64,000 bases of DNA from Alloscardovia theropitheci (GCF_004332295.1 NZ_RXLP01000019.1:62001-126000); one strand, 5' to 3'; counted from the stretch's first letter, positions 36,918 to 46,937 are shown. Translations and numbers: made by a program. The notes: generated from the letters alone by a model not told the origin.

Positions 36918-37676
36918 CTAGATAACGCTCATTTCGTATTCTTGAGCAAGTTCTTCCAAAACATCATGTGAAGGCAAAACAAAACGAGATTCTAGTTTAT
37001 CCCAACGGGCTCGATTTTCAGCACCGAATTTTTCGCAACGACGTGCGGCTGTAGAGGCGCTGACAAACTTCGCAGGGAGCGACTTGGTATGGAATTTATC
37101 CGCAAGCATCACAATTTCTTGCAAAACTGTTTGCGCTACATAATCGTCAACGGGAAGATTGAGATTTTGCTTGATACAATCATCACGAGTAATCCCCACT
37201 CCTGTATGGTTACGAGCAAAATACGCAATATCCGTTTTAAAGCCATTGTCGATTAAGATATCGTATCCACGCAGACCATGCTGGATATAGTCCTTTTTGC
37301 AAAAAATTGGTTCTTTCTCTCTCGAAAGATTCGCGGGGTCGAGGACACTATACGTCCCAATGTCATGAGCAAGAGCACCCTCGATAAGAAGATTTCTATT
37401 GCTATCGCTATCACTTGGGGCGTTTATATCGTTGACGTTACGGGATGGGGGTGCAATTGGTATGAGGTCTGCCAAATCGACTGTGGATGAACTGTCCACT
37501 GCATTCATACGAGCGGTTGCTACTGCAATCTTTAAAGCTATACGCGCTACGATTTCGCAATGCGTAGCAATAAGATTAAAAGCCTGTTCAGGATTGCCCG
37601 TTTCCGTCGCAAGCTTTACATGAAGCTCACGCAGTCTGCGCGTGTTATCTGTTAATTCCCAACCATCCCACATCAT
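36918..37676 (-). CDS. HD-domain protein, putative phosphohydrolase
   Basis: About 252 residues. The HD signature is GALAHDIGTYSVLD with downstream YIQHGLRGYDIL and HTGVGITRDD, as in HDIG-type metal-dependent phosphohydrolases. A substrate cannot be named. The ATG at 37676 (MMWDGWELTD) is preferred over the TTG at 37706, although neither has a good ribosome site. Confidence 0.7.
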   Translation of the reverse strand: MMWDGWELTDNTRRLRELHVKLATETGNPEQAFNLIATHCEIVARIALKIAVATARMNAVDSSSTVDLADLIPIAPPSRNVNDINAPSDSDSNRNLLIEGALAHDIGTYSVLDPANLSREKEPIFCKKDYIQHGLRGYDILIDNGFKTDIAYFARNHTGVGITRDDCIKQNLNLPVDDYVAQTVLQEIVMLADKFHTKSLPAKFVSASTAARRCEKFGAENRARWDKLESRFVLPSHDVLEELAQEYEMSVI

Positions 37677-37859
37677 ACGTTTTATTGTAATAAGTATGCT
37701 ACTCAATTATTAATTACACAATGGCATTAATTACACAATGGCTTATTTTTATCGTTTTTTGTTTCACTTCTTTAACGACGCATAGCTTAAGCAGTGAAAC
37801 CATAATAATACTTTTATTTCGCGCTACGCCTTGTGAATAAACTTGTAAAATAAATTATT

Positions 37860-38606
37860 ATGACAGCATCAGCAAGCACAGAAGATTACGTCAAAGCCAT
37901 CTGGAAACTTCACGAATGGCACACGAGCGAGAATTCTGGATCGCAAAGCACTAGCAACGAGGGTTCTAGCTCTACCGATGAGGTAAATTCGTATCGCCCA
38001 CGTTCAGAGCAATTCGTTATCTCACCAACGGCTCTCGCTCGAGAAACCGGTATGCGAGCTTCAACAGTTTCAGGCGCTCTTGCCCGCATGAATGAGCAGG
38101 GATTCGTTATGCACGCCCCTTATGGGGGAATTCAACTGACTGAAAAAGGCGAAGCTCTTGCCATCCGCATGCTTCGCCGTCATCGAATTATCGAGACGTA
38201 TCTTGTGCGCGCATTGGGCTACACATGGGATCAGGTACATGAGGAAGCAGAGTCATTAGAGCATGCTGCCAGCGACATGATGATAGAACGAATGGAAGAG
38301 AGACTCGGATTCCCCGATAGAGATCCTCATGGCGACCCCATTCCAGATCGCTCAGGCATTATCCCCAATTTTGATACTGTCAATCTTAATCTCGTCCCGA
38401 TAGGTATCCCTGTGAGCATCAGCCGCGTTAATGATGATGACGTTGATTTACTACAAACCTTGCAGAAACACCTTGTTTTTGTTGACAGCGTTATCACCGT
38501 TCAATCGACTCAGGAGAAAAATATTACTATCTTGACCGATAGCGGGGATACTTTTTCTATGGAGAAATCACACGCGGACTATGTACGAGTTTCACGCATC
38601 GCGTAG
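37860..38606 (+). CDS. DtxR/IdeR-family metal-dependent transcriptional regulator
   Basis: 248 residues. A winged helix (helix 1 EDYVKAIWKLHEW; recognition region SPTALARETGMRASTVSGALARM), then the dimerisation/metal-binding domain with RRHRIIETYLV, VHEEAESLEHAAS and GDPIP, and a C-terminal SH3-like FeoA domain. Between helix 1 and helix 2 of the DNA-binding domain it carries a Ser/Asn/Glu-rich insert (about residues 20-50) that typical DtxR or IdeR lack. It would respond to Fe2+ or Mn2+; the iron operon at 5.8-14.1 kb is a plausible target. No Shine-Dalgarno is visible, and a TAAAAT box close to the start suggests a very short leader. Confidence 0.88.
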   Translation: MTASASTEDYVKAIWKLHEWHTSENSGSQSTSNEGSSSTDEVNSYRPRSEQFVISPTALARETGMRASTVSGALARMNEQGFVMHAPYGGIQLTEKGEALAIRMLRRHRIIETYLVRALGYTWDQVHEEAESLEHAASDMMIERMEERLGFPDRDPHGDPIPDRSGIIPNFDTVNLNLVPIGIPVSISRVNDDDVDLLQTLQKHLVFVDSVITVQSTQEKNITILTDSGDTFSMEKSHADYVRVSRIA

Positions 38607-38677
38607 TTTGAACTACTTAGATTTTTACGCTACCTCTCAGTCTAGAATAGATATAGATCAATTATGAGGAGATTTCT

Positions 38678-40240
38678 ATGACCAATCTTTCCGCTACTTC
38701 AACGTCTTCTTCAGACGAAAAATGGACAAACCCATTACGCGACCCACGCGATTTACGACTTCCTCGTATCGCCGGCCCGTGCTCGCTGGTAATTTTTGGC
38801 GTTACCGGTGATTTGAGCAAGAAAAAACTTATTCCTGCTGTATATGACTTAGCCAATCGTGGCCTTCTTCCTGCAGGCTTCGGTCTTGTCGGCTTTGGAC
38901 GACGTGGGTGGAGCAACGAAGAGTTTGCTGAATTCATTAAGCAAAATATTATCGATCATGCTCGTACCCCATTCAACGAGTCAACGTGGGAATACCTCAA
39001 GGGAGGAATTCGTTTCGTTCAAGGTACCTTCGATGACGCCGACTCGTTCAAGCGTTTATCCGATACAGTTTCTGAACTCGACGAAGTTCGCGGGACGCAA
39101 GGAAATCATGCTTTCTACATGTCCATTCCTCCACGCGACTTCCCTACGGTTTCGCGCCAGCTCGCTGATTCTGGTTTAGCTAAATCAACAGAAGGCGCAT
39201 GGCGTCGAGTCATTATTGAAAAACCGTTTGGACATGATTTAGAAAGCGCTCAAGAACTCGATCGCGTTGTGTCCGAAGTATTTGATCCAGAATCTGTCTT
39301 CCGTATCGACCACTATCTTGGCAAGGAAACAGTACAGAACCTGCTCGCTTTGCGCTTTGCAAATATGATGTTCGAGCCAGTATGGAATTCGAATTACGTC
39401 GATCACGTACAAATTACCATGGCGGAAGACATCGGCATTGGTACACGTGCTGGTTATTTCTCAGGCATCGGAATCGCTCGCGATGTCATCCAAAACCACT
39501 TACTCCAACTAATGGCTCTCACTGCTATGGAAGAACCAGTAAGCTTCTCAGCAAAAGACTTGGTTGCAGAAAAGATTAAGGTTCTCTCCGCGGTACGTTT
39601 GCCTGAGGATTTGGGAGCACACACTGCTCGCGGCCAGTATGCAGAAGGATGGCAAGGAGCCGAGAAAGTTAATGGCTTCCTTGATGAGCAGGGCATCGAA
39701 AAGGACGATAAGACTGAAACGTATGCGGCTGTTCGTCTTGATATCGATACACGTCGCTGGGCAGGCGTTCCATTCTACCTACGCTCTGGAAAGCGTTTAG
39801 GAAAGCGCGTTACTGAGATTGCAGTCGTATTCAAGCATGCACCACATCTGCCATTCGAAGACACTGCTACTTCGGAGCTAGGAAATAACGCTATCGTTAT
39901 TCGCGTACAGCCAGATGAGGGAATCACCATGCGTTTCGGTTCTAAGGTGCCAGGAACTGCAATGGAAGTACGCGACGTAAACATGGACTTCAACTACGGA
40001 AATGCTTTTACAGAACAATCTCCAGAAGCATACGAACGCCTTATCTTAGACGTGCTACTCGGCGAACCGCCTCTGTTCCCGACAACTCGTGAAGTGGAGC
40101 TTAGCTGGAAGATTTTGGATCCAATTGAGAAGTTCTGGGCAACTCAGCCTCAACCTCAGCCATACCGATCTGGCACCTGGGGTCCTCAAGAAGCTGACGA
40201 TATGCTGGCTCGTGATGGTCGAGTCTGGCGATTGCCATAA
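38678..40240 (+). CDS. zwf: Glucose-6-phosphate 1-dehydrogenase
   Basis: 520 residues. It oxidises glucose-6-phosphate to 6-phosphogluconolactone with NADP. The nucleotide site VIFGVTGDLSKKKL and the catalytic RIDHYLGKE motif are intact. ATG follows AGGAG at 6 bases. It heads a three-gene set with opcA and pgl. The N-terminal 25 residues are a Ser/Thr-rich extension. Confidence 0.97.
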   Translation: MTNLSATSTSSSDEKWTNPLRDPRDLRLPRIAGPCSLVIFGVTGDLSKKKLIPAVYDLANRGLLPAGFGLVGFGRRGWSNEEFAEFIKQNIIDHARTPFNESTWEYLKGGIRFVQGTFDDADSFKRLSDTVSELDEVRGTQGNHAFYMSIPPRDFPTVSRQLADSGLAKSTEGAWRRVIIEKPFGHDLESAQELDRVVSEVFDPESVFRIDHYLGKETVQNLLALRFANMMFEPVWNSNYVDHVQITMAEDIGIGTRAGYFSGIGIARDVIQNHLLQLMALTAMEEPVSFSAKDLVAEKIKVLSAVRLPEDLGAHTARGQYAEGWQGAEKVNGFLDEQGIEKDDKTETYAAVRLDIDTRRWAGVPFYLRSGKRLGKRVTEIAVVFKHAPHLPFEDTATSELGNNAIVIRVQPDEGITMRFGSKVPGTAMEVRDVNMDFNYGNAFTEQSPEAYERLILDVLLGEPPLFPTTREVELSWKILDPIEKFWATQPQPQPYRSGTWGPQEADDMLARDGRVWRLP

Positions 40241-40292
40241 CGCAAGAATTAATCACTGAATACACGTCACTGTCTTTAAGAAAGAACATATC

Positions 40293-41270
40293 ATGATTAA
40301 AACTCTCCCATCGAGTACGACATCACAGATCTCATCTGAGCTCGCCAAGGCGCACACCGAACGTGGCGAAGCATCGCAAGGGCGTGTCTTGACGTTACTT
40401 GTCAAGACAACTGAAAAAGAACTCGAAGAGGTGCTCGCCAACGCCATCTACGCCAGCCAGGAACACCCAAGCCGCATTATCGCAATAGTCACTGATCGAG
40501 CCGAAGCTCCAGATATGGAGACTCTGCCTTCTGTAGCGGTCGGAACTGTGGCTCCACTTGACGCCGAAATCCGCCTTGGCTCCGACGGCGGGGCTGGCGA
40601 AGTCATCGTCTTGCGACCTTCCGAGGGGTTGTTGAGGCATTTGGATACGTTGGTTATTCCTCTGCTTGTGCCTGATGCGCCTGTAGTCGCATGGTGGAGC
40701 AACCTCGTACCTGCTTCCCCATCGACATCGCTATTAGGCCGTATGGCTCGAAGCCGCATCACCGATGCACAGAATACCGATAGCCCAATGGATACTTTCT
40801 TAGCATTGCGCGAGCATCATACTATCGAAGAAACCGATTTGTCATGGACACGTTTGACCGTATGGCGCGGACTGCTCGCAGCTCTTATCGACGAGCCACC
40901 ACACAGTGCTATTAAGTCAGTTACTGTACGAGGAAGCAATCACGCTTTGTCCGTAGATTTGCTCGCCGCATGGCTTGCCTGGGCATTGAACGTACCAGTT
41001 GAAATTGAAATTGATGAAAACGTATCTGCTGTACGCGGAGTGGTTTTCCATCGTGAAGATGGCGATTCAATTATTGAGCGCCCAAGTGATGCATCTTCTG
41101 ACTTATTCATCACTAAGCCAGGTCAGCACAAGCAGACAATTTCCGTCCCTCACCGCACATTGGGCGATTGCATGACTGAAGAATTGCGCCGTTTGGATCC
41201 TGATGAGATCTATAATGCAGTTCTTACTGAAGGTTGGGATATGATTAGCCACAACCATTGGAATAAGTAA
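40293..41270 (+). CDS. opcA: OpcA, glucose-6-phosphate dehydrogenase assembly protein
   Basis: 325 residues of the OpcA/GpdB family, which promotes the activity and oligomerisation of G6PD in actinobacteria and cyanobacteria. Motifs include PLLVPDAPVVAWW and LSWTRLTVWRGLLAALID. It lies 52 bases after zwf and 12 bases before pgl, the common actinobacterial order. Confidence 0.93.
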   Translation: MIKTLPSSTTSQISSELAKAHTERGEASQGRVLTLLVKTTEKELEEVLANAIYASQEHPSRIIAIVTDRAEAPDMETLPSVAVGTVAPLDAEIRLGSDGGAGEVIVLRPSEGLLRHLDTLVIPLLVPDAPVVAWWSNLVPASPSTSLLGRMARSRITDAQNTDSPMDTFLALREHHTIEETDLSWTRLTVWRGLLAALIDEPPHSAIKSVTVRGSNHALSVDLLAAWLAWALNVPVEIEIDENVSAVRGVVFHREDGDSIIERPSDASSDLFITKPGQHKQTISVPHRTLGDCMTEELRRLDPDEIYNAVLTEGWDMISHNHWNK

Positions 41271-41282
41271 CGAGGTTTTACG

Positions 41283-42107
41283 ATGACTACTCAGTTTGAT
41301 GACCCACGTACAGTTCTTCTCTATCCTGATGAGAAGATGCTCGTCAATGTTGTGGCTACACGAATGCTTCTTCGCATTTCCGATTTACTACAGTTGCAAG
41401 ATCGCGTTGATATCGCGCTCACGGGCGGCACCGATGGCATCGCCGTTCTTGAAGCCGCATCGCATAATCCGCTACAGGACGCAATTGATTTCTCACGCGT
41501 GCATTTCTGGTGGGGCGATGAACGATTCGTTCAAGCAGATGATGCCGATCGAAATGCGCTTCAAGCTCGTCAGGCATGGCTTGATACTTTAGTGAAAAAT
41601 GGCAAACTGCCAGAAAGCAATATTCACGAAATGCCAGCTGATACACGCACTCGTGATGATGCCGATAATGCTAGCGATGCTACAAATGATGATATTCTCG
41701 CTGAAGCTGCTCGCAGCTATCAAAGTGAATTAGAGTACGAAATCGGCACTGAGGGTTCTCTTGATATCGCGCTTTTCGGTGTGGGCCCTGATGGTCATTT
41801 CGCTTCGCTCTTCCCAGGCCGCGATGAAGTGCTTATCTCTGATGACTCCATTAAAGCTGTTGGCGTTTCTCATTCGCCGAAGATGCCACCATTGCGTGTC
41901 AGCTTGACTGTTCCATTTATTCAGCAGAGCGAATCCGTATGGGTATTTGCTGCAGGAGAGCGAAAAGCCGATGCTGTTTCTCGCGCTCTTGGCTCAGCAG
42001 ATAACCACCATGTACCAAGCTCATATGCACGAGGCACTCAAGAATCATTATGGATGATTGATGAAGCTGCAGCTAGCAATATTGATGATACTGAAGAAGC
42101 TGCATAG
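41283..42107 (+). CDS. pgl: 6-phosphogluconolactonase
   Basis: 274 residues of the DevB/SOL family. It hydrolyses the lactone made by Zwf. GGTDGIAVLEA, VHFWWGDERFV and the GVGPDGHFASLFPG motif with the catalytic His are present. An acidic Asp/Ala-rich insert (RTRDDADNASDATNDD) sits in the middle and is probably a surface loop. The ACGAGG box is close to the ATG. Confidence 0.94.
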   Translation: MTTQFDDPRTVLLYPDEKMLVNVVATRMLLRISDLLQLQDRVDIALTGGTDGIAVLEAASHNPLQDAIDFSRVHFWWGDERFVQADDADRNALQARQAWLDTLVKNGKLPESNIHEMPADTRTRDDADNASDATNDDILAEAARSYQSELEYEIGTEGSLDIALFGVGPDGHFASLFPGRDEVLISDDSIKAVGVSHSPKMPPLRVSLTVPFIQQSESVWVFAAGERKADAVSRALGSADNHHVPSSYARGTQESLWMIDEAAASNIDDTEEAA

Positions 42108-42147
42108 CGGAAATTAGTATTTCGTTCACGACATTCATACATCGCAT

Positions 42148-42204
42148 AAGTCGCTTTCTCAATACTCGTACCACCACAAGTACGAAGTTGAGGAAGCGAC
42201 TTTT
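42148..42204 (+). terminator. Long terminator after zwf-opcA-pgl
   Basis: A stem of about 23 positions (AAGTCGCTT...CTCGTAC with GTACGA...AAGCGACTT, three or four mismatches) ends in TTTTG, 40 bases after pgl. Confidence 0.85.
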
Positions 42205-42338
42205 GTATATACCATCAAACTTGTTATCTTCTCATAAGAGAAATATACAAACTTTAGTACAATGCAATCGTTCGCAATAACATATATCCATTGATTTCAG
42301 TAATTATTTCGCCATATCCTGAAATTATACATTAGTAA

Positions 42339-42367
42339 TTGCAAACGCTAGCATAAAGTGGTATTGT
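42339..42367 (+). promoter_or_regulatory. Promoter of the maltose-type ABC operon with LacI-like half site
   Basis: TTGCAA (42339-42344), a 17-base spacer, TATTGT (42362-42367), about 84 bases before the ATG. The -35 overlaps TTGCAAACG, a typical LacI/MalR half site; the second half (CTAGCATAA) is poor. Confidence 0.5.
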
Positions 42368-42450
42368 AAATACGTTAAGCGAGAGAACTCGTGTAAGTCT
42401 CCTACCTAAGTCTTAAAATTGAGAGTGAGACGGAGAGAAAGGAATCAACG

Positions 42451-43689
42451 ATGATTGCTCAGTGGAAAAAAGCCACTGCAACCATTTCGGCATGCGTTAT
42501 GCTCGTTGCCGGCCTTGCCGCATGCGGGTCAAGTAACGCAAATTCCGAAAATATGACGTTGACAGTATGGGCATCTCAGGAAGACCAAGCAAATAGTGAT
42601 TCCTGGTTGCAAAAAATGGAACAGGAATTCCAGAAAAAGCATCCTGAATATAATATTACGTGGAATAATCAGGTCGTTGCATCAGCAGATGCAGCAACCA
42701 TCGCTAAACAGGATCCAACAGTTGCTGCGGATGTATACACATTCGCGAGCGATCAGCTTGGCACACTTGTTCAAGCCGATGCAGTAGGTCAGTTGAGCGA
42801 TGATGCAATGGCTCAGCTCGATAAGCAAACTGCCGGGAATAAAACGATGAAGGATAGCGTTACCGCTACTGACGGCAATGTTTATGGCATGCCACTGGCT
42901 GGTAACACATGGTTCATGTACTACCGTAAGAGCAAGTTCACCGAGCAAGATCTCACATCACTCGACGCTATGCTTGCTAAAGGCAAAGTATCCTTCCCTA
43001 TGACCAATTCATGGTATCTTGCATCCTTCTACCTCGGCGCTGGTGGAACACTCTTTGGGCCTAACGGCACTGACGCGAAGTCTGGCGTACAGTTTGGCGG
43101 AGAAACCGGTGCTGCAGTTACCAATTATCTTGTCGATTTGCGTGCAAATAAGAACTTCGTTAATGATGTCAATGGTTCTGGTCTAGCCGGTTTGAAGTCT
43201 GGCAAGACGGACGTCGTCTTTACCGGAAACTGGGATGCGGCAACAGTTCGCGAGAATCTCGGAGATGACTGGGGAGTTGCACAACTTCCAAGCTTTAATC
43301 TCAATGGAAAGCAAGTTCAGATGCGTGCTTTTGCAGGTTCTACCGTCTACGGATGGAATCCATACACTAAGCATCCAGTCGCAGCTGACCAATTTGCTGC
43401 ATTCTTAACGAGCACATATTCCCAGCGACAGCATTACATCATGCGTTCAGTTATCCCATCTGATGTAGAACTCGCTACAGATAAAGAAGTCAGCAAGGAT
43501 CCTGTAGCTCAAGCTCAGATGGACACCATCGCTCAAACTTCTGTAGTTCAGCCATCAATCCCAGAAATGAATAACTTCTGGTCGCCATGCGAGAACTTCG
43601 GTAAGTCTATCTACAACAAAGAAGTCAATCATTCCAATGCAGCTGATCTTACCGAGCGTTGGATGGCCACATACAAGAGCTTAATGTAG
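42451..43689 (+). CDS. Maltose-type sugar-binding lipoprotein
   Basis: 412 residues. Signal peptide with lipobox GLAAC, a short linker and a CUT1 binding-protein fold (MTLTVWASQEDQANSDSWL, then YGMPLAGNTWFMYYR). GAGAAAGGAATC provides the ribosome site. It heads an operon with two MalF/MalG permeases, so it is a maltose/maltodextrin-type importer. The substrate is inferred from the permease family; as with the raffinose system no ATPase is encoded here. Confidence 0.88.
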   Translation: MIAQWKKATATISACVMLVAGLAACGSSNANSENMTLTVWASQEDQANSDSWLQKMEQEFQKKHPEYNITWNNQVVASADAATIAKQDPTVAADVYTFASDQLGTLVQADAVGQLSDDAMAQLDKQTAGNKTMKDSVTATDGNVYGMPLAGNTWFMYYRKSKFTEQDLTSLDAMLAKGKVSFPMTNSWYLASFYLGAGGTLFGPNGTDAKSGVQFGGETGAAVTNYLVDLRANKNFVNDVNGSGLAGLKSGKTDVVFTGNWDAATVRENLGDDWGVAQLPSFNLNGKQVQMRAFAGSTVYGWNPYTKHPVAADQFAAFLTSTYSQRQHYIMRSVIPSDVELATDKEVSKDPVAQAQMDTIAQTSVVQPSIPEMNNFWSPCENFGKSIYNKEVNHSNAADLTERWMATYKSLM

Positions 43690-43710
43690 GAAGGGTGAGG
43701 AGAATTTAAT

Positions 43711-45102
43711 ATGGAAGCTAAAGTTTCTCGCCGTTCACGCGGCATCCGCCGTAAAGCGGATTATATTCCACCATCTCGCTACACATTACGTGCGGCAGCA
43801 GCTCAAGGCGATATCTTTACTCGTCTGTCATTCCTTATCCTCGGATTAGGGAACATGGCTCGCAAACAAATCGTTAAGGGTCTAATTTTCCTTGCGGTTG
43901 AGATTGCATATATCGTATATATGGTTCTAGCTGGCGGCCCGGCTTTGAACATGCTGATGTTACTTGGTTGGCGTACACAAACACGTCAAAAGATTGACGG
44001 GTATTGGCATTATGATGCGGGCGATAATTCTGTGCTTCTGATGGTTGCTGGGATTAGCGCAGTGTTCCTCACTATCATATTCATTATCTTCTGGTCTTAT
44101 GCCGTACGCAGTGCGTACAAGGCTCAAGTTCTAGAGCAGGAGGAAGGACGCGCACCGCACTTTGCTCAAGACGTGCGCATGCTGACAAACGATAATGCTC
44201 AGGTAGCTCTTATGGCTTTGCCAGTAGCAGGTATTCTAGCATTTACCGTTTTGCCAACGGTTATCATGATGTGCATCGCATTTACGAATTACGATTCTGA
44301 TCATGTCCTTCTGTTTGACTGGGTTGGTTTCCAAAATTTCGGACAGCTTTTTGCTGATACAGGCGCTGTAACTGCGAACCAATTCGTTAGCGTTCTTATC
44401 TGGACATTGGTCTGGGCATTCTTTGCTACATTCCTGAACTTCTTCTTCGGTATGTTCATTGCAATGGTTATCAACCGCCGCACGACTCGCCTGAAGAACT
44501 TCTGGCGTGCAGTATTCTCTTTGTCTATTGCAGTTCCACAGTTCGTATCATTGCTAGTAATTAATCAGATGCTTCAGCCAGATGGAGCGGTCAATCGTCT
44601 CTTGGAATCATGGGGTTGGATTAGCGGACCGCTGCCATTCTTCACTGATGCCACATGGGCTCGCGTAACCGTTATTATCGTCAATTTGTGGGTCGGTATT
44701 CCATTTACGATTATGCAAATTACTGGTATCTTGCAAAATCTTCCGGCTGAACAGTACGAAGCTGCACGCCTCGACGGCGCAAACTGGTGGCAGACATTTA
44801 CGCAAATTACCATGCCATACCTCATCTTCGTATTAACGCCATATCTCATTACAACCTTCACAGGAAACGTTAATAACTTCAACGTTATCTACCTCTTGTC
44901 GGGCGGAAACCCAACTCCAGTAGGTGACACAGCAGGCCAGACTGATTTGCTCATTACCTGGCTCTATAAGTTCACTGTTGATCGTGGAGATTACAACCTC
45001 GGTGCTGTGATTGGTATTTTCACCTTTATCACACTCGCTATCGTGTCGTTAATCACTTACCGTAACAGTGCTTCATATAAGGACGAAGGAGGATTCAGAT
45101 GA
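43711..45102 (+). CDS. Maltose-type ABC permease MalF
   Basis: 463 residues, longer than CUT1 permeases in general because it has the MalF-type N-terminal part with two additional helices (residues 55-90 and 105-130) before the six-helix core. The EAA loop is YEAARLDGANWWQTFTQITMP. It overlaps malG by the ATGA junction at 45099-45102 and lies 21 bases after the binding-protein gene with GAGGAG before the ATG. Confidence 0.9.
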   Translation: MEAKVSRRSRGIRRKADYIPPSRYTLRAAAAQGDIFTRLSFLILGLGNMARKQIVKGLIFLAVEIAYIVYMVLAGGPALNMLMLLGWRTQTRQKIDGYWHYDAGDNSVLLMVAGISAVFLTIIFIIFWSYAVRSAYKAQVLEQEEGRAPHFAQDVRMLTNDNAQVALMALPVAGILAFTVLPTVIMMCIAFTNYDSDHVLLFDWVGFQNFGQLFADTGAVTANQFVSVLIWTLVWAFFATFLNFFFGMFIAMVINRRTTRLKNFWRAVFSLSIAVPQFVSLLVINQMLQPDGAVNRLLESWGWISGPLPFFTDATWARVTVIIVNLWVGIPFTIMQITGILQNLPAEQYEAARLDGANWWQTFTQITMPYLIFVLTPYLITTFTGNVNNFNVIYLLSGGNPTPVGDTAGQTDLLITWLYKFTVDRGDYNLGAVIGIFTFITLAIVSLITYRNSASYKDEGGFR

Positions 45103-46028
45103 GCAACAATCAGACCACAACTGCAGAGGCAATGCAAGCTATGGAAATCGCTGAAGGCGGCCACATTCCATTTTGGCACAACCAGCGCGCTCGCCGTATA
45201 CTCGGCGATGTATTGAGCTATGTACTCCTTGGCGTGCTTGCGATTATTTGGATTATTCCAATTGTGTGGGTATTCCTTGAAAGCTTTAATAAGAACACTG
45301 GTCCTTATAATGAGACTTTCTTCCCAACCGAATACACCTTCGATAATTATGTCAAGTTGTTTACGGATACCCATATCCTCAACTTCCCAAGCATGTTCAT
45401 GCGTACATTGGTAATTTCCATTATCGTATGCATTATTAGTACTTTCTTCGTACTATGCGTAGCTTTCTGCATGAGCCGTTTACGCTTCCGCTTCCGTAAG
45501 TCCTTTATGAACATCGTTCTCGTGCTTGGTATGTTCCCTGGCATCATGTCCGTTGTCGTTATCTACTTCATTTTGAAGTCATTAGGACTTACTCAGGGCA
45601 TCGGAGTGACAATCGCTTTGATCCTCGTCTACTCAGCAGGTGCGGGTGCAGGCTTCTACGTTATGAAGGGATACATGGATACAATCCCTCTCTCCCTTGA
45701 TGAAGCTGCTTATCTCGATGGCTGCACACGTTGGCAAGTATTTACCAAGATCATAATCCCAATTTGTAAGCCAATGCTTGTATTCCAAGCTCTAACTTCC
45801 TTCCTGGGACCATGGCTCGACTTCGTCATGGCTCGTGCAATCGCTCGTACTCAAGATAATTACACCGTGGCATTGGGCTTGTACCAGATGCTCACTCGCG
45901 AATATCTCAACGATTGGTTCGCGCGATTTGCAGCAGCTGCTGTAATTATCTCGATTCCAATTGCTGTGCTGTTCATCGTTATGCAGCGCTTCTATCAGGA
46001 ATCTATGTCAGGTGCTGTTAAGGGCTAA
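45099..46028 (+). CDS. Maltose-type ABC permease MalG
   Basis: 309 residues with six helices and the EAA loop DEAAYLDGCTRWQVFTKIIIP. It starts inside the last codons of malF (ATGA overlap) with GAAGGAGG upstream. A terminator follows at 46067-46101. Partner of the binding protein and MalF. Confidence 0.9.
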   Translation: MSNNQTTTAEAMQAMEIAEGGHIPFWHNQRARRILGDVLSYVLLGVLAIIWIIPIVWVFLESFNKNTGPYNETFFPTEYTFDNYVKLFTDTHILNFPSMFMRTLVISIIVCIISTFFVLCVAFCMSRLRFRFRKSFMNIVLVLGMFPGIMSVVVIYFILKSLGLTQGIGVTIALILVYSAGAGAGFYVMKGYMDTIPLSLDEAAYLDGCTRWQVFTKIIIPICKPMLVFQALTSFLGPWLDFVMARAIARTQDNYTVALGLYQMLTREYLNDWFARFAAAAVIISIPIAVLFIVMQRFYQESMSGAVKG

Positions 46029-46066
46029 CAGGATTCTTTTCCAAGAGATCTTCTAACCGCAAATTA

Positions 46067-46105
46067 GGGATATGCCGAATCATCATGATTAGGCATATCC
46101 CACTT
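46067..46105 (+). terminator. Terminator of the maltose-type operon
   Basis: GGGATATGCC and GGCATATCCC pair, extended by AATC/GATT, followed by ACTTTT. Confidence 0.8.
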
Positions 46106-46187
46106 TTATGCACTTTATGCGCTTCATGCGCTTTTATAATTCGTCTTCTATAATGTGATATATTCGTTTACTTTTAAAGGACATGAC

Positions 46188-46937
46188 ATGTCAACTTCAC
46201 CTAGCCATCGTGTACGCGGTCTATCTCATTTACGCCTGAAAATTATCGCAACTGTACTATTCGCGTTCTCTCTTCTCAGTGGCGTAATTATCAACTCAGG
46301 GATTAACATTCAATCTTCCTCCGCCACAGATATGACAAATCTGACGACGGCAGTTCTTTTTGAAGCGATTTCATGGACTGCGATTCCTCTGTACGCGTGG
46401 CTACTGGTTGAAGGATATAAGCATACTCACAATCGATGGCTCTACGGCATACGTTTATTTATTCTTGCTCTTGTGTGCGAACTTCCGTATGACAAAGTTA
46501 CGACCGGTCACTGGGTTGATTGGAATTCGCAAAATCCTGTTTTTGCTATGGTTATTGCTCTTGCTGCTCTCGCTCTCATCGATTATTACGCAGCTGAAGG
46601 TTCGCGCATGCGATGGCTCGTAATTACCATAATTGCACTCTTCGGCTTACTGTGGATGATTATCGGACATATTGGAGTGCGCCAACGCATTATGCAGAGC
46701 GGAATTTTACTGTTCCTTCTTGTCCTCATTTTCCATCTCCTCGATAAACGCGAAAATACTATGATGATGACCGCCGCAATTCTTGGTGCTTGCTTCTTCA
46801 TTACACCGGCTCTCGGTGTCGCCGTACTCCATTATCACAATGACACCTTAGGATACGATGCTCACAAATCCCCATGGATACAATGGGCATTTTACGCGTT
46901 CTATCCTCTTCTCCTTCTCGTCTCTACTATAATTTAA
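46188..46937 (+). CDS. TraX-family membrane protein
   Basis: 249 residues, about eight helices. TraX hallmarks are seen: an early FEAISWTAIPLYAWLLVEGYKHT (the R/IPLFAF..GY.hT pattern) and LFILALVCELPYD. TraX acetylates F-pilin in E. coli; chromosomal homologues in Gram-positives are of unknown role. The ATG at 46188 has AAAGGA 6 bases upstream, better than the GTG at 46155. No conjugation genes are near. Confidence 0.8.
   Translation: MSTSPSHRVRGLSHLRLKIIATVLFAFSLLSGVIINSGINIQSSSATDMTNLTTAVLFEAISWTAIPLYAWLLVEGYKHTHNRWLYGIRLFILALVCELPYDKVTTGHWVDWNSQNPVFAMVIALAALALIDYYAAEGSRMRWLVITIIALFGLLWMIIGHIGVRQRIMQSGILLFLLVLIFHLLDKRENTMMMTAAILGACFFITPALGVAVLHYHNDTLGYDAHKSPWIQWAFYAFYPLLLLVSTII

Larger units (their letters stand above)
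42108..42450. other. Intergenic region between pgl and the maltose-type operon
   Basis: 343 bases. It contains the pgl terminator, then AT-rich DNA and the promoter of the binding-protein gene; nothing else was seen. Confidence 0.6.

Noticed and set aside
46188-46937. Conjugative element suggested by TraX
   Set aside because: TraX homologues are common in chromosomes, and no relaxase, type IV secretion or integrase gene is near.
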